A stretch of DNA of 64,000 nt from contig OZ244838.1 in NCBI GenBank assembly GCA_965220695.1, positions 4,030,001 through 4,094,000 on the forward strand, written 5' to 3'. Source of the DNA: UBA9620 sp965220695 (GTDB lineage: Bacteria; Acidobacteriota; Vicinamibacteria; Vicinamibacterales; UBA8438). Position numbers and translations under genes: made by a program. Of this stretch, positions 41,990-50,388 are shown one piece after another (the stretch's first letter is position 1; each line of letters starts with the position of its first letter). Under the pieces are notes generated by a model. It did not search any database. It saw only the letters and a list, made by a program, of their open reading frames with translations, and was not told the origin of the DNA.

Positions 41990-44908
41990 CTACTCACGCA
42001 CCGCCGTCCGGGTCCGTGCACGCGGCGGCATCGGCAGCGTCACCGTGAAGCAGGTACCGCGACCCGACCCGCTCCGGCACTCGATCGACCCGTTGTGCTC
42101 TTTGATCACGCCATAGGTGATCGACAACCCGAGTCCGGTTCCCCGCCCGACCGGCTTGGTGGTGAAGAACGGATCGTAGATCCGCGCCAGCGTCTCGTTC
42201 GGAATACCTGTGCCCGTATCGGCGACCTCGATCAGCGCCTGCTCGTCCTCGCTCCGCGAGGTGACCGACAGCCAGCCGCCGGCGGGCATCGCGTCCCTGG
42301 CGTTCAGGAACAGGTTCAGGAACACCTGCTGCAGCTTGAACTCGACCCCCTGCACGACGATCGGCGTCGAGGACAGCTCGCGGCGCAACTGAATGTTCGC
42401 GGTCTGGAGTTGATGCTCCAGCAGCGCCATGACGTCATTGATCACGGTGTTGACGTCGACGGGACCGATATCGTCGGACCGGCCCGGCCGGGCCAGATTG
42501 AGCAGGCCATTGACGATCTTGGCGGCCCTGAACGTCTGGCGCTCGATCTTCTCCAGCAACGGCGTGCGCGGGTCGTCAGCCTCGGTGTTCTGCAGCAGCA
42601 TCTGGGTGAAACTCGAGATCCCGGTCAGCGGTGTATTGACCTCGTGGGCCACGCCGGCCGCCAGCAGACCGATCGACGCCATCTTGTCCGACAGTTGCAA
42701 CTGCTCTTCCAGCCGCACCCGGGCCGTGATGTCCTCGAGAATCACCATGCTGCCCGCCGTGTCACCCTCCGGCGTCCGCAGCGGCGCCATCGCGGCGTTG
42801 ACGAGCAACTGCTTCCCTGCGTCGTGACGGGAGGTCAACGGCAAGCGGTACAGGGCGGCGCCGTCAGGCTGGGTGTCCCGCGCGCGGCGCAGCTCGTCGG
42901 CGAACGACGCATCGAACAGGTCGGTCAACCGCGCGCCGACCGCGGCGTCGTGCGACACGCCATACAACCGTTCGATGGCCGCGTTCCATCGCAGCACCCG
43001 GCCCTCGAGGTCGAGGACCACCAGCCCGTCGTTGAGCGATTCGATGATGTTCTCGTTGAACTCCCGGATGCGATCGACCTCGGCCGCCTTCACCTGAAGC
43101 TGGGTATACAGCCGGCCGTTCTCGATCGCGGTCGCGACCTGCGACGCCACGGCGTTCAGCAGCGTCATGTCTTCGCTGCTCAACGGTTCACCGCTGGCTC
43201 GGCCGCCCAGCGCCAGCACCGCGATCGTGCCTTCCTCAGAGACGCACGGCACGAAGTAGTGCAACCCCGCGTCGCGCCAGAACTCCACCTCGTCGGCGGC
43301 ATGCCGGCCGGCCGAGGTCGGGTCGTCGAGCATGACCGTGTGCCGCGCGTCCAGCCGGGCGCCGATGCTCGAGCCGCGCTGCAGCGCCGGCCAACCGCCG
43401 TGCCGCTCGCCGCTGGCATGGAACGGCTTGAAGACGCCGCCCGCGGCGCGGCCCGCGGGCGACAGCATCAGGACCGTGTGATCGACCGCCAGCGTTTCCG
43501 TCACCCTGGTCACCAGGCGCTCGGCGAGACGATTGAGGTCGAGGTCGCTGTTCAGATCGCGGGCGAATCCGACGAGGGCGCGGCGATAGTCATACCGGTC
43601 ACGGTAGTACGCACGATCGAGCATCGACTGCGAAGCGTTCTTGACCGGGCTGGCCACCAGCACCACGACCGCGCTCGCCAGGAACGCGATGATCGCGTCG
43701 GGCGCGGCGATCTCGTGCTGGAACACCAATTCCGCCAGCCGCAGCAGCAACAGGTAGAGGACCAGCATCGCCGACACCGCGGCGGTGTAGGCCAGTCCGC
43801 GTTTGATGATCACTTCGACGTCGCGCAATCGGTACCGCACGATGGCCGAGGCGAACGCGAGCGGAATCAGGGCCAGCGGCAGGGCGGTCAGATCGAGCGG
43901 CGCCGGTTCGAAGCCGAACGACCAGGGCAGTGCGTACCCGAGCGCGAACGGGAGACCGCCCAGCAGGGCGCCGCCGACGATCCAGCGCAGTTGACGCCGG
44001 GAGGTCACCGAGGGGACGCGCCGCAACGTGAGGACCATCAGCGCCAGGCTGACGATCACGCAGGCGGCCAGATATCCGAACTCGAGCCGCCAGATCAGGT
44101 CCAGGCGCTCGGTGAAGACACTCGTCGTGGCGCCACCGGCCAGCACGACCGCCTGAGTCACCCCCAGCACGACCGCCGGCGCATAGACCAGCGGCAGCAG
44201 CAGCCGTCCGAGGCGTTCCTGCACCCACCCCGGCGCGCGCTCCGGAAAGACCAGCGCAAAGTGCACGAACATCGGCGCGAGCACCAGCGTCGACAGCGCG
44301 TCGGCCCAGTAGAAGATCCAGTCCAGACGGTCGAGCCGTCCGCTGAAGGAGAACGCGAACATGCCGAAGAACGCGACGCTGAGCCAGAAGAAGTGCAGCG
44401 TGGCCTGCATGTCGGGCCGCCGCAAGCGCACCAGGACGCCGACCAGCAGCGTGAACACACCGATTCCCGCGAGCACGAAGTAGATCTGGATGGCACCGGC
44501 CGGCACCGGCTGCAGCGTGACCTCGAACAACCGGGCCTCTCCGAGCCGCAGCAGGGTATAGCTCAGCGTGGCGCTGCGCCGGCTGTCGTGCAGCACCGCG
44601 ACCACGTCGCCGGCGCTGTCAATCGGCGTCCCGTCGATCGCGAGCAGCAGGTCGCCCGTGTCGAGCCCGGCCGCGGCGCCCGCCTCGCCCGGACCGATCT
44701 CGATCGCCGTCACGCCCTCCGGACGGTCCGCCCACAGGACACCGTCCGCCACGTCGTTCCAGGTGGCGCGCACCACGACGTTCGCCGCCGCCAGACAGAG
44801 GAGCACGGCGACCAGCGCGACCGCGAGCACGGGCGGTCCCACGGCGCGCCAGCCGTAGCGGCGCCCGCTGCGGGCAGTCCCTGGACGCGATGGAATCAGG
44901 ATCGGCAT
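41990..44908 (-). CDS. Large membrane sensor histidine kinase with PDZ, GAF and PAS domains
   Basis: 972 residues. TM1 (about 24-46), a periplasmic PDZ-like domain (about 60-130; GAAAGLDTGDLLLAIDGTPI), then seven or so further helices (about 140-410), a GAF domain (about 470-620), a PAS domain (about 645-715; ESLNDGLVVLDLEGRVLRWN), HisKA with phosphoacceptor His755 (GVAHEVNTPLTGI), and HATPase_c (NLFLNARDAMPAGG; DTGTGIPNETLARIYDPFFT; GTGLGLSI). All catalytic boxes are intact. It lies between an outer-membrane-like protein gene (14 bp upstream) and its NtrC-type regulator. Confidence 0.93.
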   Translation of the reverse strand: MPILIPSRPGTARSGRRYGWRAVGPPVLAVALVAVLLCLAAANVVVRATWNDVADGVLWADRPEGVTAIEIGPGEAGAAAGLDTGDLLLAIDGTPIDSAGDVVAVLHDSRRSATLSYTLLRLGEARLFEVTLQPVPAGAIQIYFVLAGIGVFTLLVGVLVRLRRPDMQATLHFFWLSVAFFGMFAFSFSGRLDRLDWIFYWADALSTLVLAPMFVHFALVFPERAPGWVQERLGRLLLPLVYAPAVVLGVTQAVVLAGGATTSVFTERLDLIWRLEFGYLAACVIVSLALMVLTLRRVPSVTSRRQLRWIVGGALLGGLPFALGYALPWSFGFEPAPLDLTALPLALIPLAFASAIVRYRLRDVEVIIKRGLAYTAAVSAMLVLYLLLLRLAELVFQHEIAAPDAIIAFLASAVVVLVASPVKNASQSMLDRAYYRDRYDYRRALVGFARDLNSDLDLNRLAERLVTRVTETLAVDHTVLMLSPAGRAAGGVFKPFHASGERHGGWPALQRGSSIGARLDARHTVMLDDPTSAGRHAADEVEFWRDAGLHYFVPCVSEEGTIAVLALGGRASGEPLSSEDMTLLNAVASQVATAIENGRLYTQLQVKAAEVDRIREFNENIIESLNDGLVVLDLEGRVLRWNAAIERLYGVSHDAAVGARLTDLFDASFADELRRARDTQPDGAALYRLPLTSRHDAGKQLLVNAAMAPLRTPEGDTAGSMVILEDITARVRLEEQLQLSDKMASIGLLAAGVAHEVNTPLTGISSFTQMLLQNTEADDPRTPLLEKIERQTFRAAKIVNGLLNLARPGRSDDIGPVDVNTVINDVMALLEHQLQTANIQLRRELSSTPIVVQGVEFKLQQVFLNLFLNARDAMPAGGWLSVTSRSEDEQALIEVADTGTGIPNETLARIYDPFFTTKPVGRGTGLGLSITYGVIKEHNGSIECRSGSGRGTCFTVTLPMPPRARTRTAVRE

Positions 44909-44922
44909 GTCGCAGGAACGGA

Positions 44923-46845
44923 CTAGAAGTGCACCGCGAGGCCGCCGACGATCTGCTTCGGCGGCCGGGCGAGCAGCAACTCATCGAACAGGGATGCAGA
45001 CGCCGTCGCGTCGAAGAACAGACTGCGCACGGCGACCAGAACCTCCCAGCGGCTGCCGTGGAACGGCGAGAACGGCAGCTCCTGGTTGACGCGCACGTCG
45101 AAGCGGGTGTCCATCCCGATCGGATTGTCGCCGTCCGGCCGGGCGAACGCCGTGCTGACGCGGCAACGCACGAACACGCGGGTGGAGGTCTCGGGAATCT
45201 CCACGTTGACGATCCCGCTGACGTCGTGGAACCGTTCCCGGCCGGCCCGCAGCGAGCCCGGCGACACGACGCCGAGCGCCGCATCGGCCAGCTCCTGGTT
45301 CCAGTCGGCCTCGGCGATGGCGTAGTCGATGGACCCTGTGACCCGATCGCCGAGCTGTCGGCGCAGGGTCAGAATCCACCCGTCACTGGACACGGAACCG
45401 GCCCGGGCGATGTCATAGTGCCCGGTCGTGGCGAGCCCCAGGAAGTCCATGCCGAAGATGGTCGCGAACTGGTCCCGGACATCCTGACGGAAACGGCGCA
45501 GCCCGACGACGTAGTGCTCGGTCAGGTCGTGCTCCAGTGCAACGTCGAGGTGGCGGGTCCGTTCAGGATGGATGCCGCCGGCCGGCGAGAGCGCGGCGAA
45601 GGTGCGTTCCGGCGGGAGCCAGAGCCCGGCCTGCGCCGGCGGGATGAACTCGCCGGCGCCGGGTGCGACGTTCTCCTGCGAGCCGACGACGACGACGCGG
45701 GTGTCCGGCGTGAGCGACACCGTGACGCCCAGGCGCGGACTGACGAGCCCGTCTTCCTCCACATACCCGTAGGTCGAATACCGGCCGCCGAATTCGAGCG
45801 CCAGCACCGGGGAGACCTGCCAGACGTCGGAGGCCCCGAAACTCGCGGCATAGCGGCTCTCCGACGCCACCGTCAGGGCCGCCGGATTGCCGCCCTCGTA
45901 CTGTTGCCGGCCGTAGGTCACGGCGAGCCCGTACCGATGCGCGCTCTCGTTGTCGTTGAGATAGGCGCCCGACACGACCCAGGATGAGACGTCGCCGGTC
46001 GTCATGGCGCCTTGCGCCGACCAGTCGCCGTTCCAGAGGGGCGCGCCGACCGAGACGTTGGCGATGTTGGCCGGGGCCGCCTCGCCGGTCAGCAGGTTCA
46101 TGCCGCGCGTCAGGAGGTTGAACTGGCCGCGCACCGGGAGATCGGCCAATCCGGGCATGTACGGCGAGGCCGAGGCACGCAGACTCGCCGTCAGCGGCGC
46201 GAACCGGCCGCCGGACTCGACCGGCGCCGCGGCCGGCTCGCCGGCGACCCAGGCCTCGGCCGACTTCAGGATGTTGCGGCGCAGGCGGCGCAGGCGCCAG
46301 GCTTTCTCGCTGTGGTCATGCGGCGCGGTCGCCCCGGCGCCGGCTGCCGCCTCTGCGTCGGCCTCGACCGGCTCGCCGAGCGACTCGTCCACCTGGGTCA
46401 GGCCCGCGGCGCCGAACAGACCGAAACCGGCGGCGATCGGTTCGGGCGCCGCCTCCGATCCGACGCGTTCAAGAATGATGGCGTGCACGGTCGGCTCCGT
46501 GGCCGAGACCTCGATCACCTCCCGCCGGGAGGCGGCAAACCCTGGCAGGTGGGCCTGTACCTGATAGGCGCCGGGCAGCAGCGCCCGCAGCAGGAAATAC
46601 CCGGTCGTATCCGACAGCGCCAGCTCCGAACCCGACGGCCCGACCGCCGAGACCATCACGCCGCCGAGCGGCGCGCCGGCGGTGTCGGTGACGGCGCCGG
46701 CGATACGGCCACCGGCCGCCGCCTGGAGCGTCGCGGGCCCATCTGCCGTCACCCCCGGCGGCGCCTGTCCCGCGTACGCCGCCGTACCGATGCCGCAGGC
46801 GGCAGCAACCGCGAGCGGAGCCAGTGTCTGTTGGAACCGAACCAT
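44923..46845 (-). CDS. Outer-membrane beta-barrel protein with carboxypeptidase-regulatory-like domain
   Basis: 640 residues from ATG 46845 (GGAGAA upstream). Signal peptide to about residue 26 (GIGTAAYAGQ). A CarboxypepD_reg-like/SusC-plug-like domain follows (GGRIAGAVTDTAGAPLGGVM, ...YFLLRALLPGAYQVQAHLPG). Residues 210-640 are amphipathic strands (for example LALEFGGRYSTYGYVEEDGL), ending in GGLAVHF with the C-terminal Phe of BamA-targeted barrels. No TonB box or full plug is evident. It is the second gene of a four-gene operon ending in a two-component system, so it may be a porin, adhesin or sensor input. Confidence 0.75.
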   Translation of the reverse strand: MVRFQQTLAPLAVAAACGIGTAAYAGQAPPGVTADGPATLQAAAGGRIAGAVTDTAGAPLGGVMVSAVGPSGSELALSDTTGYFLLRALLPGAYQVQAHLPGFAASRREVIEVSATEPTVHAIILERVGSEAAPEPIAAGFGLFGAAGLTQVDESLGEPVEADAEAAAGAGATAPHDHSEKAWRLRRLRRNILKSAEAWVAGEPAAAPVESGGRFAPLTASLRASASPYMPGLADLPVRGQFNLLTRGMNLLTGEAAPANIANVSVGAPLWNGDWSAQGAMTTGDVSSWVVSGAYLNDNESAHRYGLAVTYGRQQYEGGNPAALTVASESRYAASFGASDVWQVSPVLALEFGGRYSTYGYVEEDGLVSPRLGVTVSLTPDTRVVVVGSQENVAPGAGEFIPPAQAGLWLPPERTFAALSPAGGIHPERTRHLDVALEHDLTEHYVVGLRRFRQDVRDQFATIFGMDFLGLATTGHYDIARAGSVSSDGWILTLRRQLGDRVTGSIDYAIAEADWNQELADAALGVVSPGSLRAGRERFHDVSGIVNVEIPETSTRVFVRCRVSTAFARPDGDNPIGMDTRFDVRVNQELPFSPFHGSRWEVLVAVRSLFFDATASASLFDELLLARPPKQIVGGLAVHF

Positions 46846-46876
46846 GGCGCTTTCTCCGGTTGGATGTCGTGTCCGC

Positions 46877-47902
46877 TCAGAACTCGGACACGATGAAGTC
46901 AACGTTGTGAATCAACGACGCGCCGTTCGTATTGTCCGTCACCGTGATCTCGAGACGGTAGTCGGCAGCGGGGAACGGTTGCAACGGCACCGACTGCCCC
47001 CCCAGCAACTGATGCCCCGCGGTCATGTCGAAACCCGGGGGCAGTGTTTGCGTGTTGAAATTCTGCGGGTCCGTCTCGCTGAAGAACTCGGTGCCCGACG
47101 GTCCGCGCGTATGGTACGTATAGTCGACCGTGACATCCGGCATGCCCGACGCGCTCAGGCCTACGTTGTAGATCAGGAAGACCATGCCGATCTCGTCGCT
47201 CGTCAGGTAGTCGAGATCGGTCTCCGGCACGATGCGCATCGTGCCCAGGGTGTACGGATTCGCCAGTTGCTGATCGAGCGGCAGCGGCTCGGCCAGCTCC
47301 TCGACCCGGGCCATCATGATGACGCTGCTGGTCGCCAGCCGGGTGGTCCACAGGTCGGGTACCGACAACGTCTTCTTGAGCATCATCTTCCGGGCGTCGG
47401 CGCCCTCGGCGACGCCGCTCTCGCTCAACGCCACGTAGATGTCATAGTTGCCGGCCGGCACGGAGAATCCGCGGCGCACCACGTACGCCCCGTCCGCGGA
47501 CGGCGCACCCAGAGCGACATGGTAGGCATCTTCAAAGGCGGGCGCCGGCAGCTCCGCGGCCTCGGCGCCCTCCGCCACCCGCTCTCCCTGTGCCGTCACG
47601 AAGATGTACATCGCTACCGAGGGCGTGCCGATCTTGGATTGATCGACCGAGACGGTGAACGGGACGAAGGTGCTCCGCTCGCTGCTCTTCAGAAAATCGT
47701 TCGCCCAGGCGAACGGCTCGCCGGCAGGAACGATCTGCCCCTTCAGCGCCGCCCCGACGATGGTGGCGAGCGCCACGTATTCCTCTTGCTGGGCGTCCGT
47801 CGGCGCCTCCTGCGCGTGACCGATCGGCGTGGACACCAGGACGGCGGCCACCACGGCGATGAATGCCGGCGCCGCCGGGCGATGACGGACTCTGGATATC
47901 AT
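46877..47902 (-). CDS. Secreted protein of unknown function, first gene of envelope-signalling operon
   Basis: 341 residues from ATG 47902. Signal peptide ends at about residue 31 (STPIGHAQE). The mature protein is beta-rich: STFVPFTVSVDQSKIGTPSV, VAMYIFVTAQGERVAEG, GFSVPAGNYDIYVALSESGV (resembling the C-terminal halves of GWxTD-type exported proteins) and PLQPFPAADYRLEITVTDNT. No catalytic motif. It is 31 bp upstream of the barrel-protein gene on the same strand. Sequence from 47903 to 48031 in this frame is excluded because it lacks protein-like character. Confidence 0.65.
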   Translation of the reverse strand: MISRVRHRPAAPAFIAVVAAVLVSTPIGHAQEAPTDAQQEEYVALATIVGAALKGQIVPAGEPFAWANDFLKSSERSTFVPFTVSVDQSKIGTPSVAMYIFVTAQGERVAEGAEAAELPAPAFEDAYHVALGAPSADGAYVVRRGFSVPAGNYDIYVALSESGVAEGADARKMMLKKTLSVPDLWTTRLATSSVIMMARVEELAEPLPLDQQLANPYTLGTMRIVPETDLDYLTSDEIGMVFLIYNVGLSASGMPDVTVDYTYHTRGPSGTEFFSETDPQNFNTQTLPPGFDMTAGHQLLGGQSVPLQPFPAADYRLEITVTDNTNGASLIHNVDFIVSEF

Positions 47903-48163
47903 GTGACCTGATTCACCGTGCCTTCCGGGCCCGGCGCCGGCCGGCGATCGGCACGCGGCCCCGCCGCCCGTGCCCGGCACGTGGCGCAACGGCGACGGCC
48001 GAATCGGCGGCCGAAAGGGACTCGACGCCACCAGGGATCATAGGCGACCCAAGAATTGCAAGTCAATTGCGCCGGGCACGCGCATGGTATCATCCGCTGC
48101 CCTCTGCGGCCGGCCGATCTGCGCCGCCGGACGGCGCCCGCCAGCAGCCGGAACAACGCAGAT

Positions 48164-48240
48164 CAGCAGAATTCCGCGGGAGAATGCCTGTAGGGGCAAC
48201 CCTTGTGGTTGCCCTGTTCGTCTTTCGCCACGGGCTGCTA
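48164..48240. repeat. Composite dispersed repeat upstream of gpmI
   Basis: Carries AGCAGAATTCCGCGGGA (one reverse-complement unit of the 34251-34430 array), then the REP-like palindrome (48190-48214), then GCCACGGGCTGCTA (48227-48240) ending three bases before the gpmI ATG. The rest of 47903-48163 shows no gene. Confidence 0.8.
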
Positions 48241-48243
48241 TCC

Positions 48244-49809
48244 ATGTCCACCGCGGTCACACGCACCGGTTCGCCGCTCGTGCTCGTCGTTCTCGACGGC
48301 TGGGGCGAAGGACGCGCACGCGAGGGCAATGCCATCCTGCAGGCCCGCACCCCCGTCTACCACGAGCTCCGCGACCGGTTTCCGTCGTCGCTCCTGACCA
48401 CCTGCGGCGAAGCGGTCGGTCTGCCGCCTGGACAGATGGGCAATTCCGAGGTGGGCCACATGAACCTGGGCGCCGGGCGCATCGTCTTCCAGGATCTGAC
48501 ACGCATCGACCGGGCAATCGCGACCGGCGAGTTGCCGCGCAACGACACGTTGACCGCCTTCATCGACTCGTGCCGCGGCGCAGACCGGACCCTCCATCTC
48601 GTGGGTCTGCTGTCGGACGGCGGCGTGCACTCGCACCAGCGGCATCTGGATGCGCTGATTCGACTGGCGGCCGAGCGCGGCGCGGCCCGGGTCCGCGTGC
48701 ACGCGATCACCGATGGCCGGGACACCGCACCGACGGGGGGCGCCGGCTATCTGGCGGCGTTGCAGCGCACCTTCGACGAGACCGGGGTCGGCCGGGTGGC
48801 GACCGTGTGCGGCCGCTACCACGCGATGGACCGCGACAAGCGCTGGGATCGAACCCGGCGCGCCTATGACGCCATAACGCTCGGCGCAGGCGAGCGCGGC
48901 CGCGACGCCGCCGCGCTCGTCGAGCGATCCTACGCCGCCGGCGTCACCGACGAGTTCATCGCGCCCTGCGTCGTCACCGATGCCGGCGGCGCGCCGGTCG
49001 GCCTGCTGCGGGACGACGACGCCGTGCTCTTCTTCAACTACCGCGCCGACCGCGCACGGCAGTTGACGCGGGCGCTGGCGTTCGACGACTTCGACGGGTT
49101 CGAGCGCACGGCGCGGCCCGGCATCCGGCTGCTGACCCTGACCGAGTACGACGCCACTTTCGGGCTGCCGGTCGCGTTCGCACCCGAGACCTTTTCAGGC
49201 AGCGTGGCCGAGGTGCTGACGGCGCACGGCCGCACCAACCTCAGACTGGCCGAGACGGAGAAGTACGCCCACGTGACCTACTTCTTCAATTGCGGCGAGG
49301 AACGTCCGGCGGAAGGGGAAGACCGCATCCTGGTGCCATCGCCCAAGGTGCCGACGTATGACCTGCAACCGGAGATGAGCGCGGCAGGCATCACCGATCG
49401 TCTGGTCGCGGACCTGCACGCGGGAGGCCACGACGTCGTCATCTGCAACTTCGCCAACGCGGACATGGTGGGACACACCGGACGGCTCGATGCGGCGGTG
49501 ACCGCGGTCGAGACCCTGGACCGCTGTCTGGCGCGGATTGTCAGCGCGGCCCAGGCGGCCGGCGGCACGGTGATCCTGACGGCCGATCACGGCAACGCCG
49601 AGCAGATGTGGGACCCGGGACGCGGCGCCCCCCACACGGCGCATACGACCAACCCCGTCCCCGTGGTCCTGATTGGTCCCGGGCTGCACGCCGGCCTGCC
49701 CCTGCACGAGGGCGCCTTGCGAGACGTGGCGCCGACCATGCTCGGGGTGCTCGGCATCGACGCACCGCCCGAGATGACCGGGCGTGATCTGCGCCGCTGG
49801 CTGGAGTGA
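48244..49809 (+). CDS. gpmI: 2,3-bisphosphoglycerate-independent phosphoglycerate mutase
   Basis: 521 residues from ATG 48244. LVLVVLDGWGEGRAREGNAI is the metal-binding start; catalytic Ser68 is in GQMGNSEVGHMNLG; ITDGRDTAPTGG, and C-terminal VILTADHGNAEQMWDP and HTAHTTNPVPVV complete the Mn sites. Interconverts 2- and 3-phosphoglycerate in glycolysis. Sequence in frame upstream (from 47863) is repeat-derived and excluded. Confidence 0.95.
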   Translation: MSTAVTRTGSPLVLVVLDGWGEGRAREGNAILQARTPVYHELRDRFPSSLLTTCGEAVGLPPGQMGNSEVGHMNLGAGRIVFQDLTRIDRAIATGELPRNDTLTAFIDSCRGADRTLHLVGLLSDGGVHSHQRHLDALIRLAAERGAARVRVHAITDGRDTAPTGGAGYLAALQRTFDETGVGRVATVCGRYHAMDRDKRWDRTRRAYDAITLGAGERGRDAAALVERSYAAGVTDEFIAPCVVTDAGGAPVGLLRDDDAVLFFNYRADRARQLTRALAFDDFDGFERTARPGIRLLTLTEYDATFGLPVAFAPETFSGSVAEVLTAHGRTNLRLAETEKYAHVTYFFNCGEERPAEGEDRILVPSPKVPTYDLQPEMSAAGITDRLVADLHAGGHDVVICNFANADMVGHTGRLDAAVTAVETLDRCLARIVSAAQAAGGTVILTADHGNAEQMWDPGRGAPHTAHTTNPVPVVLIGPGLHAGLPLHEGALRDVAPTMLGVLGIDAPPEMTGRDLRRWLE

Positions 49810-49849
49810 CCCGCATCGCCAAGTCGGGCAGGCAGGATGCATCGCCGCG

Positions 49850-49882
49850 CGAATGCCGCGGGGCTTTCACCACGGGCTCCTA
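49850..49882 (-). repeat. Stop-associated repeat, copy after gpmI
   Basis: On the minus strand it reads TAGGAGCCCGTGGTGAAAG then CCCCGCGGCATTCG. The TAG (49880-49882) ends a frame reading RFLRSLRIASGNAG, a duplicate of the end region of the 100-residue gene at 49938-50240. Confidence 0.8.
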
Positions 49883-49993
49883 GCCCGCGTTGCCGGAGGC
49901 AATCCGCAGAGAACGGAGGAACCGGCGCAGCTTGCTGTCAGTCGAGCGACTGGCCCGTGTTGCCGGACGCAATCCGGAGAGATCGAAGGAACC
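49883..49993. repeat. 41-bp imperfect direct repeat, two copies
   Basis: 49883-49923 and 49953-49993 are imperfect direct copies (offset 70). The right copy lies inside the 3' part of the 100-residue gene (encoding RFLRSLRIASGNTG on the minus strand); the left copy lies beyond its stop and encodes nearly the same peptide ended by the repeat-borne TAG. Confidence 0.75.
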
Positions 49994-50240
49994 TACGATC
50001 GGTCGCGTTCATCACGCAGGGCTCGGGGGCCGGCGGCGCGGCTACGGCGACGCCCACCGGCGCCAGTCCCGACTCCTTCGACCGTTGCGCGAAGCCGATC
50101 ACCGCCTCTAGCGATACCTTCATATCGTAGCCGGCGGCGCGCGCCTGCTCGTGGCAGGCCTCGACGCGCGGATCGTCGGCCACGGCAGCCGCCACGGCCG
50201 TCACGAGGTCACGTGACAATCGGTTCACGATATCGTCCAT
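49938..50240 (-). CDS. Small unrecognised protein with strong promoter
   Basis: 100 residues. N-terminal half is helical and acidic/basic (MDDIVNRLSRDLVTAVAAAV, ADDPRVEACHEQARAAGYDM, KVSLEAVIGFAQRSK); the middle is Ala/Pro-rich and the C-terminus RFLRSLRIASGNTGQSLD comes from a 41-bp repeat that is duplicated downstream. No family recognised; no signal peptide. A consensus sigma70 promoter (50313-50341) and a palindrome at its predicted start point suggest tight control. The repeated 3' end suggests the original C-terminus was shifted by the duplication. Confidence 0.55.
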   Translation of the reverse strand: MDDIVNRLSRDLVTAVAAAVADDPRVEACHEQARAAGYDMKVSLEAVIGFAQRSKESGLAPVGVAVAAPPAPEPCVMNATDRRFLRSLRIASGNTGQSLD

Positions 50241-50280
50241 TCCTGAACCTCACGACAGACATCGGAAACGCGGCGAACTC

Positions 50281-50307
50281 GGAGCAACAACTAAATATGG
50301 TTGTTCC
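50281..50307. promoter_or_regulatory. Operator-like inverted repeat at a transcription start
   Basis: GGAGCAAC (50281-50288) and GTTGTTCC (50300-50307) form an 8-bp inverted repeat with one G-T mismatch around an AT-rich centre. It begins at the predicted start (about 50306) of the minus-strand promoter, a usual repressor position. Confidence 0.5.
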
Positions 50308-50312
50308 GGCGG

Positions 50313-50341
50313 ATACTAGACGCTATATGTAGTTGTGTCAA
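50313..50341 (-). promoter_or_regulatory. Strong sigma70-type promoter for the 100-residue gene
   Basis: Minus strand TTGACA (50336-50341, perfect -35), 17-bp spacer, TAGTAT (50313-50318). Leader to the ATG at 50240 is about 65 nt. It is divergent from the mutase gene at 50389. Confidence 0.72.
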
Positions 50342-50388
50342 GGCATTGGCGCACTCCCGTCCCGCTCCCGGACTACAATCGCCCTGCC

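Noticed and set aside
41633..44926. 1097-codon plus-strand open frame
   Set aside because: Lies opposite the histidine kinase and regulator, which carry intact catalytic motifs; its own translation is Arg/Asp/His-rich without domains.
47903..48243. Coding extension upstream of gpmI (frame open from 47863)
   Set aside because: The stretch is made of dispersed repeats and lacks protein-like sequence; GpmI begins at 48244.
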